This document shows positions 5,383 to 13,140 of a stretch of 19,546 nt of DNA, one piece after another. The notes below the pieces were generated by a model, which had not been told where the DNA came from, did no database searches, and was given only the letters and a program-made list of their open reading frames with translations. The DNA is from JBMZCV01 sp049613665 (GTDB taxonomy: Bacteria > Bacteroidota > Bacteroidia > Chitinophagales > UBA2359). The stretch is from contig JBMZCV010000091.1 in the NCBI GenBank assembly GCA_049613665.1, forward strand, positions 1 to 19,546, written 5' to 3'. Positions within the stretch are counted from its first letter, which is position 1. Each line of letters starts with the position of its first letter. A program made the position numbers and the translations under genes.

Positions 5383-7827
5383 TTTATACAAATTACTCGC
5401 TTTTTTTACCAACTCAACAAATTCTTTTCGATAGTTTTCGGTGTCTTTTCCTTTCGCTTTTTCAGCTAATTTTTCGACTTTCGAAAAAGAGCTTTTACCT
5501 TTATATTGAGAGTCTTGCAAGAGCATTCCAAACATAGAAACAGAAGTTGCAAAACGCAAATTTTCACTCGATTGAGCAATAGGCATTTTGTCTTCACGCT
5601 TCAATACTTGCTCAAATTTTTTGTTGTAATGTGTGTTCGCAAATTTCTTACTCGTTTCTTCATTTGGCTCTTTATATCGCATTTTTACCGTAAAAACTTC
5701 GCTTGACTTTTCGGCTATTTCAGTCATTTTGCCATCTTTTTGATATTTCAAAGCATCAACTTTTGTTTCGTCATAATCTGGCTTTGTTTTTTCAATTGCT
5801 TTTTTATTTTTATCTGTATTATCCTTTTTATCAGCTATTTTTGTCGCATTTTTAGGCAATTTATTTCCTGTTGGCACAATTTCATACAAAGCCGTAACGC
5901 TGTGTCCTGCACCCATTTCGCCTGCATCTTTCGTATCGTCATTAAAATCTTCGGCCGCCAACACACGATTCACATAGCCTATCAAACGATAGCCAGCAAC
6001 TTGCTTGGGATTGAACTCTATTTGCAATTTTACATCTTTTGCTATCGTATTCAAAGTGCCATACATTTCTTTCACTAACACTTTTTCGGCTTCTTTGATA
6101 TTGTCGATAAAAGCATAATTTCCGTTGCCGTGATTGCTCAATTTTTCCATTTTTGCATCTTGATAATTGTTGCCGCTTCCAAAGCCCAAAATAGATAAGA
6201 AAATGCCTGTTTTGCGTTTTTCTTCTATCAATTTTACTAAGCCATCATTGCTCGAAACGCCTACATTAAAATCGCCATCGGTAGCCAAAATGACACGGTT
6301 ATTTCCATTTTCAATAAAATTTTGTTTCGCCAATTTGTAAGCCAATTTGATGCCTGCTCCGCCAGCCGTAGAACCGCCAGCCTGCAAACTGTTTAAAGCA
6401 TCAAAAATTGCTTTTTTGTTATTACCTGCTGTTGGTGGCAAAACTTCGCCTGCCGCACCTGCATATACTACGATAGAAACTCTATCTTTTTCGGTCAGTT
6501 CATTGACCAACAATTTGAAACCTTCTTTTAACAATGGCAATTTGTCTGACGCATTCATCGAGCCAGATACATCGAGCAAGAATGTAAGATTTTGAGCAGG
6601 CACATCTTTTTTAGTCAAAGTTTTTCCTTGCAAACCTACAAGAGCCAAATAATGGTCGCTTTCCCACGGACAATCAGCCATTTCTACCGAAACCGAAAAA
6701 GGGTGTCCACTTTTGGGTTGTGGATAATCATATTGAAAATAATTTATCATTTCTTCAATACGAATATCGTTTGGGCGTGGCTTTTGGCTATTATTAATTT
6801 TAGAACGCATATTGGTATAAGCAGCCTTATCTACATCAATGCTAAAAGTAGAAAGTGGGTCGGTTTTAATGCTTTCAAAATGGTTTTCTATGAGCTTATT
6901 TCGCTCTTCGGCTAGTTTTCTTGCTTTTTCTTGCTTTAGTTCGGCTAGTTTTCTTGCTTTTTCTTGTGCTAATTCATACTCTTTCTGCAAAATTGGCTGT
7001 TCTAATTCATATGCTTTTCGCAAAATTTCTTGCTTTTTTTGTCCCAATTTTTCTCCTTTAGCTTCCTCTAATTTTGCTAATAATTTAATATATTTTCGTG
7101 GCATATTATTTTTCTTAGCTTTTTCTACCTTTATATCATCAACATAATAATCTGTATCGCTATCTTTCGAATTTTGTACGCTTACCGCTTGCGAAGCGAT
7201 AGAACCCACTTCACGAGTAGGCAAATTGGCAATATCCTCTTTTGTAAGGGTGCTACCTGTACTCGTTTTGTCAGCAGGAATATTGAGTGGTATATAAGCA
7301 GACGGCGGTGCTGGTGCAGAAGTAGGTACTGGTGGTCTCATTTGTCGTGGTGGTGGACTTGGACGTGGTGCAGGCCCACGATTAACACTAGGTGATGCGT
7401 AATTTTTTGAAGGAGCACCTTGCCTTGCCATTGTTTTTTTTCTCTTACTTTTTTTAGCTTGTCGTGTAGGAGTGCTATAAGATATTACTTCAACTGCTTG
7501 CAAAAGTTCTGCTTCTTCTTGCAAAGCAACATCTAGTTCATTCCATGTTGGTGCTACAAAAACTATTTGTCTTTTATAACCAACATATGAAAAAGTTAAT
7601 TTAATGATATTATTCGGAACTTCTAAACTATAAAGTCCATCAAAATCTGTGTTTGTTCCAGTTAATGTGCCATTAATAATTGTAAAAATATTGATAAACG
7701 GAAGAGGTTCACCTGTTTCGGCATCGGTTACTTTTCCGTAGATAGTTCTCATTTGTTGGTTTTGTGCTTGCACAAATAGAAACATACAAACCAACATACT
7801 CAAAGAGAGTAAAATTTTTGCTTTCAT
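5380..7827 (-). CDS. YfbK-like von Willebrand factor type A surface protein
   Basis: 815 codons. Order of parts: signal peptide (about 1-22), CarboxypepD_reg-like domain (about 27-110; YGKVTDAETGEPLPFINI, FSYVGYKR), basic and Pro-rich linker (about 120-180), a segment like the TonB-receptor plug start (TLTKEDIANLPTREVGSIAS, then DYYVDDIKV, about 193-233), a Lys/Glu-rich coiled coil with an 11-residue tandem repeat (QEKARKLAELK / QEKARKLAEER, about 289-310), the YfbK-type vWA N-terminal region (about 321-372; STFSIDVDKAAY), the vWA domain (about 412-590) with MIDAS D419-x-S421-x-S423 and ATDGDFNVG, and a DUF3520-like C-terminal region. The intact MIDAS suggests metal-dependent ligand binding. 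Function is unknown. It is convergent with trmB and divergent from the flippase gene. Confidence 0.88.
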   Translation of the reverse strand: MKAKILLSLSMLVCMFLFVQAQNQQMRTIYGKVTDAETGEPLPFINIFTIINGTLTGTNTDFDGLYSLEVPNNIIKLTFSYVGYKRQIVFVAPTWNELDVALQEEAELLQAVEVISYSTPTRQAKKSKRKKTMARQGAPSKNYASPSVNRGPAPRPSPPPRQMRPPVPTSAPAPPSAYIPLNIPADKTSTGSTLTKEDIANLPTREVGSIASQAVSVQNSKDSDTDYYVDDIKVEKAKKNNMPRKYIKLLAKLEEAKGEKLGQKKQEILRKAYELEQPILQKEYELAQEKARKLAELKQEKARKLAEERNKLIENHFESIKTDPLSTFSIDVDKAAYTNMRSKINNSQKPRPNDIRIEEMINYFQYDYPQPKSGHPFSVSVEMADCPWESDHYLALVGLQGKTLTKKDVPAQNLTFLLDVSGSMNASDKLPLLKEGFKLLVNELTEKDRVSIVVYAGAAGEVLPPTAGNNKKAIFDALNSLQAGGSTAGGAGIKLAYKLAKQNFIENGNNRVILATDGDFNVGVSSNDGLVKLIEEKRKTGIFLSILGFGSGNNYQDAKMEKLSNHGNGNYAFIDNIKEAEKVLVKEMYGTLNTIAKDVKLQIEFNPKQVAGYRLIGYVNRVLAAEDFNDDTKDAGEMGAGHSVTALYEIVPTGNKLPKNATKIADKKDNTDKNKKAIEKTKPDYDETKVDALKYQKDGKMTEIAEKSSEVFTVKMRYKEPNEETSKKFANTHYNKKFEQVLKREDKMPIAQSSENLRFATSVSMFGMLLQDSQYKGKSSFSKVEKLAEKAKGKDTENYRKEFVELVKKASNLYK
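6907..6972 (-). repeat. 33-bp in-frame tandem duplication in the vWA gene
   Basis: The 27-bp string beginning TTCGGCTAGTTTTCTTGC occurs at 6907-6933 and again at 6940-6966, a 33-bp period that adds 11 codons. It encodes the duplicated heptad-rich segment QEKARKLAE. The near-identity at DNA level indicates a recent slippage or recombination event, so length may vary between strains. Confidence 0.7.
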
Positions 7828-7916
7828 AATATATTGTTTTTTTTAAGATGAAAAAAGGAGCGTTTTTTTATTGCGTTACATTTTTTTGAAAAACGCTGAA
7901 AAACAAGAATAAAGTA

Positions 7917-7924
7917 TAGATTTG
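7917..7924 (+). promoter_or_regulatory. Candidate upstream -7 box (TAGATTTG)
   Basis: An exact TAnnTTTG match in the divergent interval, 125 bp before the flippase start. The nearest upstream TTTG (7885-7888) is 28 nt away, longer than usual, so support is weak compared with the box at 8010-8017. Confidence 0.2.
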
Positions 7925-7990
7925 TTGCAAAATACATATTTGAAAAAGCGAAAGCAAAGACTTTTTTTACGATTTATCGGCCAAAAATGC

Positions 7991-8017
7991 TTGCGTCTTT
8001 GTTTTTTCGTAAATTTG
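7991..8017 (+). promoter_or_regulatory. Candidate promoter for the flippase gene
   Basis: TAAATTTG (8010-8017) matches the Bacteroidota -7 consensus TAnnTTTG exactly. A TTG at 7991-7993 sits 16 nt upstream, slightly closer than the usual 19-21 nt. Transcription would begin near 8024, about 25 nt before the ATG at 8049. Confidence 0.4.
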
Positions 8018-8048
8018 TGTTTCTTTAGAAAAAATACAACTATCATAT

Positions 8049-9569
8049 ATGAGCGTCATCAAAAAGCAAGGAATTTATTCCACCTTATTTCTATATATCG
8101 GCTTGATTATCGGTTTTGCCAACAGCGTCATTTTGTTTCCAAAAATAGTAGGAGCAGAAATTTATGGACTGACGCAATGGTTGTTGGCATTAACTTCTGT
8201 ATTGGTTTTTGTGGGCAATATGGGCATTCCCAATGCTACCATTCGCTTTTTTCCATATTTCAAAGATGAAGAGAAACAACATCAAGGATTTTTAGGTTTC
8301 ACTGTTTTGCTGTCATTAGTTGGGGCGGCTTTAGCTACTTTTATTATTTTATTTTTTCAAGATGCGGTGCTAGAACATTTTAGTAGCGAAAAAAGTGGGC
8401 AACTCGCCGCCGATTATTATTATTTGGTTGTGCCTTTGCTCATTTTTATGCTCTATTTTGAGGTGTTTCGTGCCTATTCAAAAGCATTGTATAAAGCTAG
8501 TATTCCTATTTTTTTAGATGAAGTAGTATCACGTCTTGTAGATACTTTTTTGTTAGTAGTTTATTTTTTTCGGCTTTTGTCTTTAGATTGGTTTTTAATA
8601 CTGTTTACTGCAAAATTTTTGCTCAAACTTCTTTTTCTTATCATTTATCTCAAAAAAGAAGGGCAGTTATTTTTACGGCCGCAAATGTCTTTGTTTAAAG
8701 GTGAGCGATTTCGTGAAATGACACAATATAGTGCTTTCACATTTTTGGCAGGTATTGGTGGAAAAATCACGAGAAAAGTAGATATATTAATGCTTTCTTC
8801 GTTTGTAAGCCTTTCAGCAGCAGGTATTTATGCGGTTTTCTTTTTTATTATGAATGTTGTTAGTTTTCCACATCGTGGTTTGTCGGCTATTGCACCTTCG
8901 GTGGTAGCACAGGCTTGGAAAGACAATGATAAAGCGACAATCTTGAAGGTGTATCGCAAAACAGCTTTGAATAGTTTGGTGGCAGGCTTATTTATTTTTG
9001 TTGTTATTTGGGCAAACCTTCACAATTTGATAGGAATTTTGGGTGAGCAATACGAAAAAGGTATGTGGGCTGCCGTTTTTTTAGGGCTTTCAAAATTGGC
9101 AATGATTAGCACAGGTATTAGCGGAGCTATCATCATCAATTCAAAATATTATCGTTTCGATTTGCTTTTCAAAGTAGCAACTATCATTTTGACTGTTACG
9201 ACAAATTACTTGCTTATTCCGCCTTTAGGCATTTTAGGTGCGGCTTTGGCTACTTTTATTACCGTTTGTATTGGAAGTTTTTTGAGTTTTTTGTTTATTT
9301 TAGTAAAAATGGGCATTCAGCCTTTTTCTATACAAACCGTAAAAGCTATTTTGTTGGCATTTTTGGCTTTAGCTATTCACATTGCGATGCCTAGTGTTGC
9401 TTCTTTTTTCGAGCAAAATCATTTTATGTACTATATCATTGATGGCATTTTACGAACAGCAATAGTGGGTGGCTTATTTTTTGGTTTGATGTTATCCTTC
9501 AATATTTCGCCAGATATTACGGCTTTAGTCAATAAAAATATGAAGAAAATAAAAGGGAAGCTGGGTTAA
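8049..9569 (+). CDS. Wzx-type oligosaccharide flippase (polysaccharide biosynthesis protein)
   Basis: 506 codons, typical length. The protein is almost wholly hydrophobic with roughly 12-14 predicted membrane segments and few charged loops. The N terminus GIYSTLFLYIGLIIGFANSV and the following KIVGAEIYGLTQWLLA match the start of RfbX/PST family transporters in the MOP (MATE-like) superfamily. A further typical element is KITRKVDILMLSSFVSLSAAGIYAVFFFIMN in mid-protein (about residue 240-270), and LLIPPLGILGAALATFI in the second half. The family moves lipid-linked oligosaccharide repeat units across the inner membrane during O-antigen, capsule or exopolysaccharide assembly; the substrate here is unknown. 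The next gene downstream encodes a sulfotransferase, which fits surface glycan synthesis, although no glycosyltransferases are in the window. Confidence 0.88.
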   Translation: MSVIKKQGIYSTLFLYIGLIIGFANSVILFPKIVGAEIYGLTQWLLALTSVLVFVGNMGIPNATIRFFPYFKDEEKQHQGFLGFTVLLSLVGAALATFIILFFQDAVLEHFSSEKSGQLAADYYYLVVPLLIFMLYFEVFRAYSKALYKASIPIFLDEVVSRLVDTFLLVVYFFRLLSLDWFLILFTAKFLLKLLFLIIYLKKEGQLFLRPQMSLFKGERFREMTQYSAFTFLAGIGGKITRKVDILMLSSFVSLSAAGIYAVFFFIMNVVSFPHRGLSAIAPSVVAQAWKDNDKATILKVYRKTALNSLVAGLFIFVVIWANLHNLIGILGEQYEKGMWAAVFLGLSKLAMISTGISGAIIINSKYYRFDLLFKVATIILTVTTNYLLIPPLGILGAALATFITVCIGSFLSFLFILVKMGIQPFSIQTVKAILLAFLALAIHIAMPSVASFFEQNHFMYYIIDGILRTAIVGGLFFGLMLSFNISPDITALVNKNMKKIKGKLG

Positions 9570-9578
9570 GAAAAGCTT

Positions 9579-9610
9579 TTTGCTTTTTAAATGCTTTTTG
9601 GCTACCTTTG
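9579..9610 (+). promoter_or_regulatory. Strong candidate promoter after the flippase gene
   Basis: TTTG (9579-9582) and TACCTTTG (9603-9610) are separated by 20 nt, close to ideal for the Bacteroidota TTTG-N19-21-TAnnTTTG promoter. Transcription would begin near 9617, leaving about 210 nt before the sulfotransferase ATG at 9830. The upstream box overlaps a small hairpin AAAAGC-TTTTT-GCTTTT (9571-9587) directly after the flippase stop. Confidence 0.5.
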
Positions 9611-9616
9611 TTTAAG

Positions 9617-9829
9617 TAACGCTCAAAAAATAACTTCCTTATTTGCGTTTGACATTTTCTGACCTAACTTCGTTGAAAAGCCTCGCCATAGCTATGGCTA
9701 TGACTGTGTTTTTCGCCTTGTAGCTCAAAAAATCTCTGCCTCAAATCGTGAACTTATTTTTTTACTGTTTCTAAAAGCAAAAAAGTTTGATGAATTAACT
9801 AAAATTCAAAAAATTCAGTTTCAACACTT
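9617..9829 (+). other. Long leader or non-coding transcript carrying a palindromic repeat-like segment
   Basis: This gene-free interval follows the candidate promoter at 9579-9610. It contains the 14-bp perfect palindrome GCCATAGCTATGGC (9685-9698) inside a segment that, with its more balanced base composition, differs from neighbouring AT-rich spacers. From general familiarity such CATAGCTATGG-bearing segments recur between genes in some Bacteroidota, but no other copy is present in this window. It may be a 5' leader of the sulfotransferase mRNA, a dispersed repeat, or both. Confidence 0.35.
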
Positions 9830-10672
9830 ATGAAAAACAAAAAACACACTTCGCCAACGATATTTTTCATGCACATTCCGAAAACGGCTGGCACAACTTT
9901 GAGTAATATCATCAAAAGAGAATATAAAGAAAGTGATATTGGTATGGCCTATCCTCGCAAAACGGATATGAGCAAATTTGATACTTTGTTTGCCGAAAAA
10001 CAATTTAAAATTGTGTTGGGACACTACAAATTTGGCTTTCATCAGTTGGCGAAAGACAATTTTGTGTATGTTACTTTTTTGCGAAACCCTGTAAAACGAA
10101 CTATCTCGCACTACAAACATTTTGTTAAGCAAACGCATAGAAAGCATTTACTAGAAAAATATACTAATTTAGAAGCTTTTGCAACAAGTCCGTGGGGTTC
10201 AAACTTTCAAACCAAATATTTTGCTGGACTCCAAGAAGAAGCCTTTTTAGAACAGCAAGATAAAGCGTTGCAGATGGCCAAACAAAACTTGAAACAACAT
10301 ATTGAGTGTTTGGGCATTACTGAAAAATTTGACGAATCTTTAGTACTCATGCAGCCTATTTTGGAGTGGAAAAACATTAATTATGTACGACAAAATGTAG
10401 GGCAAGGTATGGTTTCAAAGTATTTTAAACCAGAAAAAAAAGCAACAGCAGCAAAATTTTCGGAACAAACCATAGCTATTATCAAAGAAAACAATCAGTT
10501 AGATATAGCATTGTATAATTTTGCAGTAGCTTTATTTGAAGAAAGAACTCGAAAAATGCCTAATTTTGAAGAGCGAGTGAAAAAATTTAAACAAAAAAAT
10601 GATTTTATTCAACGATACTTTCCTATCTATCCTTATTACACAAAAGCTAAAAAAATACTAACAAGAAATTAA
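9830..10672 (+). CDS. Sulfotransferase family protein
   Basis: 280 codons. Residues 13-23 (FMHIPKTAGTT) are the 5'-phosphosulfate-binding loop of PAPS-dependent sulfotransferases, and FLRNPVKRTISHY (R85, S93) is the 3'-phosphate-binding segment; GHYKFG supplies a His (H65) where heparan-sulfate-type enzymes often have a catalytic or structural residue. The family (Sulfotransfer_2 type) moves sulfate from PAPS to hydroxyls of carbohydrates. No signal peptide or membrane segment is seen, so a cytosolic role acting on glycan precursors is likely. It follows the flippase gene on the same strand, 260 bp away and with its own candidate promoter, suggesting sulfated exopolysaccharide or glycolipid, which is inference. 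Confidence 0.88.
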   Translation: MKNKKHTSPTIFFMHIPKTAGTTLSNIIKREYKESDIGMAYPRKTDMSKFDTLFAEKQFKIVLGHYKFGFHQLAKDNFVYVTFLRNPVKRTISHYKHFVKQTHRKHLLEKYTNLEAFATSPWGSNFQTKYFAGLQEEAFLEQQDKALQMAKQNLKQHIECLGITEKFDESLVLMQPILEWKNINYVRQNVGQGMVSKYFKPEKKATAAKFSEQTIAIIKENNQLDIALYNFAVALFEERTRKMPNFEERVKKFKQKNDFIQRYFPIYPYYTKAKKILTRN

Positions 10673-10860
10673 ACTTGGGTGTGTAGAAATACAATGCTGA
10701 ATTTTGGCTCTTCTATTTGCTTCTTTATTGCCTATCAAAAGATAAAATTTAAAAAAACACTAATATTCAATGTCTTTTTTTCGTTAAAAATCCAACTAAC
10801 AATAACCAAATGCTAACTTAATATGTTTAGAGTTTAAATAATCAGAAATTTTAACCTTGT
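10673..10860. other. AT-rich intergenic stretch before repeat copy B
   Basis: No gene, clear terminator or consensus promoter is evident here. With repeat copy B (10861-10957) and a short AT-rich remainder it makes up the 341-bp gap between the sulfotransferase and the next gene. Confidence 0.4.
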
Positions 10861-10957
10861 TAAGTAGTCGTTCAGTAGTTTTTGGGCATTTCAACACAAG
10901 AAATGTCAATGCGTTAGCCACTAAACGAATACTTTGTTAAATAGTACTTGGTACTTA
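10861..10957 (+). repeat. Structured intergenic repeat, copy B
   Basis: Related to copies at 5287-5382 and 15947-16036. It shares the TAAGTAG start, the core TCAATGCGTTAGC and the tail TTAAATAGTACTTGGTACTTA-like sequence. The tail hairpin AGTAC-TTG-GTACT (10943-10955) has an A-T pair where copy A has G-C, a compensatory change that keeps the fold. The central arms differ from copy A but are still partly self-complementary (CGTTCAGTAG with CCACTAAACG). Confidence 0.55.
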
Positions 10958-11013
10958 AAAAGCTAAACATCTTCTAAACTTTTTAAATTATTACATCAAA
11001 ACAAAAAAATATT

Positions 11014-12285
11014 ATGCAAAGAATAGTGTTTATATTGCTTCTTTTTGCTTCTAGCTATTCGGCACAAGCCGCCTACATGCTACTGCAAATGGACGATACT
11101 CAAAAAGACCATCTCAAAGCTTATGGTATTGCTTTTTATGCTATCGAACAAGGAATGCCTGTCGATTGGCTCTTAAATTATCGTGGTGGTAGTTTTGCTT
11201 TTCAATATATCGCACCGCTAGAAGCCGAGTGCAAAGTGCGTGGCGTAAGCTATGAAGTAGTGCCAGATGCAAAATATACGAGCATTTTGCAAAAAATCGC
11301 TCACCCAGAAGAGAATATGGACGTAGTAAAACTCGAAAAAGCACCTAAAATTGCCGTTTATTCGCCAAAAGACAAGCCGCATCACCCAGATTTGCCGTGG
11401 GACGATGCCGTAACTTTGGTTTTGAACTATGCCGAAATTCCTTTCGACATCATTTATGACGAAGAGGTGCTAAACGACCTTATTAGTAAATATGATTGGG
11501 TGCATTTGCATCACGAAGATTTTACGGGCCAATATGGTCGTTTTTATGCTTCGTATCGAAATGCTCCGTGGTATCAAGACCAAGTGAAATATGAGGAAAT
11601 CAAAGCAAAAGAATTGGGCTACAAAAAAGTATCTCAAATGAAACTTGCCGTTACCAAAAAAATAAAAGAATATGTAGCTGGTGGTGGTTTTATGTTTGCG
11701 ATGTGTTCGGCTACCGATACCTATGATATTGCTCTGGCTTCTGAAGGCACAGATATTTGCGACCGTATGTTTGATGGCGATAGCCCAGACCCTTCAGCAG
11801 AAAGTAAGCTACATTACGACCGTTGTTTTGCATTTCACAACTTCAAGTTGAGCAAAAATCCTATGGAATATGAGTTTTCGAGCATTGATGCAACGAAAGG
11901 CCGCAAAATTCCCGAAAATTTAGACTATTTTTCGTTATTTGAGTTTTCCGCCAAGTGGGACGCTATTCCGACTATGCTCACACAATGTCACACCAAAACG
12001 ATTAAAGGTTTTATGGGGCAAACAACTTCTTTCAAAAAGAAATATGTGAAATCTGATGTTTTGGTCATGGGCGAAAACAAAGCTGGACAAGAGGTTCGAT
12101 ACATTCATAGCGAGTTTGGCAAAGGCTTTTGGACATTTTATGGCGGCCACGACCCAGAAGATTATCGTCATTTTGTAGGCGAGCCAGCCACAGACCTCAA
12201 TTTGCACCCTAATTCTCCAGGCTATCGCCTCATCTTGAACAATGTATTGTTTCCTGCTGCTAAGAAAAAGAAGCAGAAAACGTAG
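11014..12285 (+). CDS. Conserved Bacteroidota secreted protein (often named asparagine synthetase B)
   Basis: 423 codons with an N-terminal signal peptide (about residues 1-19, ending SAQAA). I recognise a strongly conserved Bacteroidota family: LLQMDDTQKDHLKAYGIAFY, DWLLNYRGGSF, KLEKAPKIAVYSPK, DWVHLHHEDFTGQYG, GGGFMFAMCSATDTYDIA, IKGFMGQTTSF, FWTFYGGHDPEDY, and the C-terminal LILNNVLFPAAKKKKQKT. The label asparagine synthetase B seen in databases has no support here: there is no N-terminal Cys for a glutaminase domain and no ATP-pyrophosphatase SGGxDS loop. The middle region, with GGGFMFAMC and GFWTFYGGHDPED, looks like a glutamine-amidotransferase-like fold, which is inference. The role is unknown. 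The toxin-antitoxin pair follows 17 bp downstream with no terminator between. Confidence 0.85.
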   Translation: MQRIVFILLLFASSYSAQAAYMLLQMDDTQKDHLKAYGIAFYAIEQGMPVDWLLNYRGGSFAFQYIAPLEAECKVRGVSYEVVPDAKYTSILQKIAHPEENMDVVKLEKAPKIAVYSPKDKPHHPDLPWDDAVTLVLNYAEIPFDIIYDEEVLNDLISKYDWVHLHHEDFTGQYGRFYASYRNAPWYQDQVKYEEIKAKELGYKKVSQMKLAVTKKIKEYVAGGGFMFAMCSATDTYDIALASEGTDICDRMFDGDSPDPSAESKLHYDRCFAFHNFKLSKNPMEYEFSSIDATKGRKIPENLDYFSLFEFSAKWDAIPTMLTQCHTKTIKGFMGQTTSFKKKYVKSDVLVMGENKAGQEVRYIHSEFGKGFWTFYGGHDPEDYRHFVGEPATDLNLHPNSPGYRLILNNVLFPAAKKKKQKT

Positions 12286-12302
12286 AATAAAGTAAAATAA
12301 CT

Positions 12303-12584
12303 ATGAATATTGAACTTAGAAAATATAAAATCATAGAAGAACTCATGAAAATTTCTGATGAAAGCATCTTAGTTAAATTAGAAATTATGTTGAAAAACTA
12401 TATGACTAATCAAGAAACTATTAAACATCTTGTGAAACCTATGCGAACTACTTTGGATATTGACGTTTTAATAAAAGAACAAAAATATCAAGGAGCAAAT
12501 AAAGCTTTTATTGATGGTTTGATAGATGAAATGGCCATTGAAACGCCACTTGAGGAATTGTTAAAGATATTGGAAAATGAATAG
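12303..12584 (+). CDS. Antitoxin component of a type II toxin-antitoxin pair
   Basis: 93 codons, acidic and helical. The start IELRKYKIIEELMKISDESI and the following VKLEIMLKN resemble small antitoxins common in Bacteroidota, in which an N-terminal helical region leads to a variable toxin-binding C-terminal tail (here PLEELLKILENE). It overlaps the PIN-domain toxin gene by 8 bp (ATGAATAG), the classic antitoxin-first arrangement that couples translation. No DNA-binding fold can be named with confidence from sequence alone, so autoregulation is only assumed. It begins 17 bp after the preceding gene. Confidence 0.75.
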   Translation: MNIELRKYKIIEELMKISDESILVKLEIMLKNYMTNQETIKHLVKPMRTTLDIDVLIKEQKYQGANKAFIDGLIDEMAIETPLEELLKILENE

Positions 12585-13035
12585 ATACGTTTTAGATACT
12601 AATATTCTCATAATCTATATTAGAGATAAACAAATAAAACAATTTGTTGAAGAAAAATATCATCCCTTTGACCCACCTAACCTTCCTCTCGTTTCTATTG
12701 TTTCGGTTGGAGAGTTAAAAGCCTTTGCTTTGATGAATAAATGGGGAAATAAACGACTTTCTAAAATAGAAACTTTCTTAGAGCAAGCAATAATAACAGA
12801 TATTAATTCTAGAGACATCATAAATAAATATGCCGAAATAGATGCTTTTAGTCAAGGAAGATTAGAAAATAAGCCTTTAGGGTTAAGTGCTAGAAATATG
12901 GGTAAAAATGATATTTGGATTGCTGCAACTGCATCTGTTACTGATTCAATTTTATTAACTACTGATAGAGATTTTATCCATTTAAACGCTATATTTTGTC
13001 AAATAGAAAAAATTTCTTTAGCTTCTATAAAATAA
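12577..13035 (+). CDS. VapC-like PIN-domain toxin (ribonuclease)
   Basis: 152 codons. The PIN-domain acidic residues are all present: D7 in YVLDTNILI, E46 in SVGELKAFA, D112 in KNDIWIAATA and D130 in LLTTDRDF. They form a Mg-dependent nuclease site, and PIN toxins usually cut tRNA or rRNA. The intact set suggests an active toxin. It is translationally coupled to the antitoxin gene (8-bp overlap) and followed by a strong terminator 20-80 bp downstream. The two genes are noticeably more AT-rich in third positions than the upstream gene, consistent with acquisition by transfer, as is common for such modules. The target RNA is unknown. Confidence 0.88.
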   Translation: MNRYVLDTNILIIYIRDKQIKQFVEEKYHPFDPPNLPLVSIVSVGELKAFALMNKWGNKRLSKIETFLEQAIITDINSRDIINKYAEIDAFSQGRLENKPLGLSARNMGKNDIWIAATASVTDSILLTTDRDFIHLNAIFCQIEKISLASIK

Positions 13036-13057
13036 TCTATTTTTTTTCACATCAAAA

Positions 13058-13115
13058 AAGCTTTAACCAAAAGCAAGCAAAAAACGCTTATTTTGGTTAA
13101 AGCTTCTTTTTTTTT
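13058..13115 (+). terminator. Strong intrinsic terminator after the toxin-antitoxin genes
   Basis: AAGCTTTAACCAAAA (13058-13072) and its reverse complement (13091-13105) form a 15-bp perfect stem, extended inside by AAGC / GCTT. It is followed by CTTTTTTTTT (13106-13115). This ends the transcript of the toxin gene and isolates the next gene. Confidence 0.9.
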
Positions 13116-13140
13116 CGCAAAAAAATAAAACCAAACAAAA

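Noticed and set aside
5740..7395. Several plus-strand open frames (5740-6078, 6347-6595, 6592-6915, 6839-7147, 7174-7395)
   Set aside because: All are antisense to the vWA gene, which has continuous domain similarity. Their hydrophobic or Trp/Arg-rich products mirror its codon composition.
7922..8269. Plus-strand open frame overlapping the flippase start
   Set aside because: It runs out of frame into the flippase coding sequence, contains the candidate promoter, and shows no protein family features.
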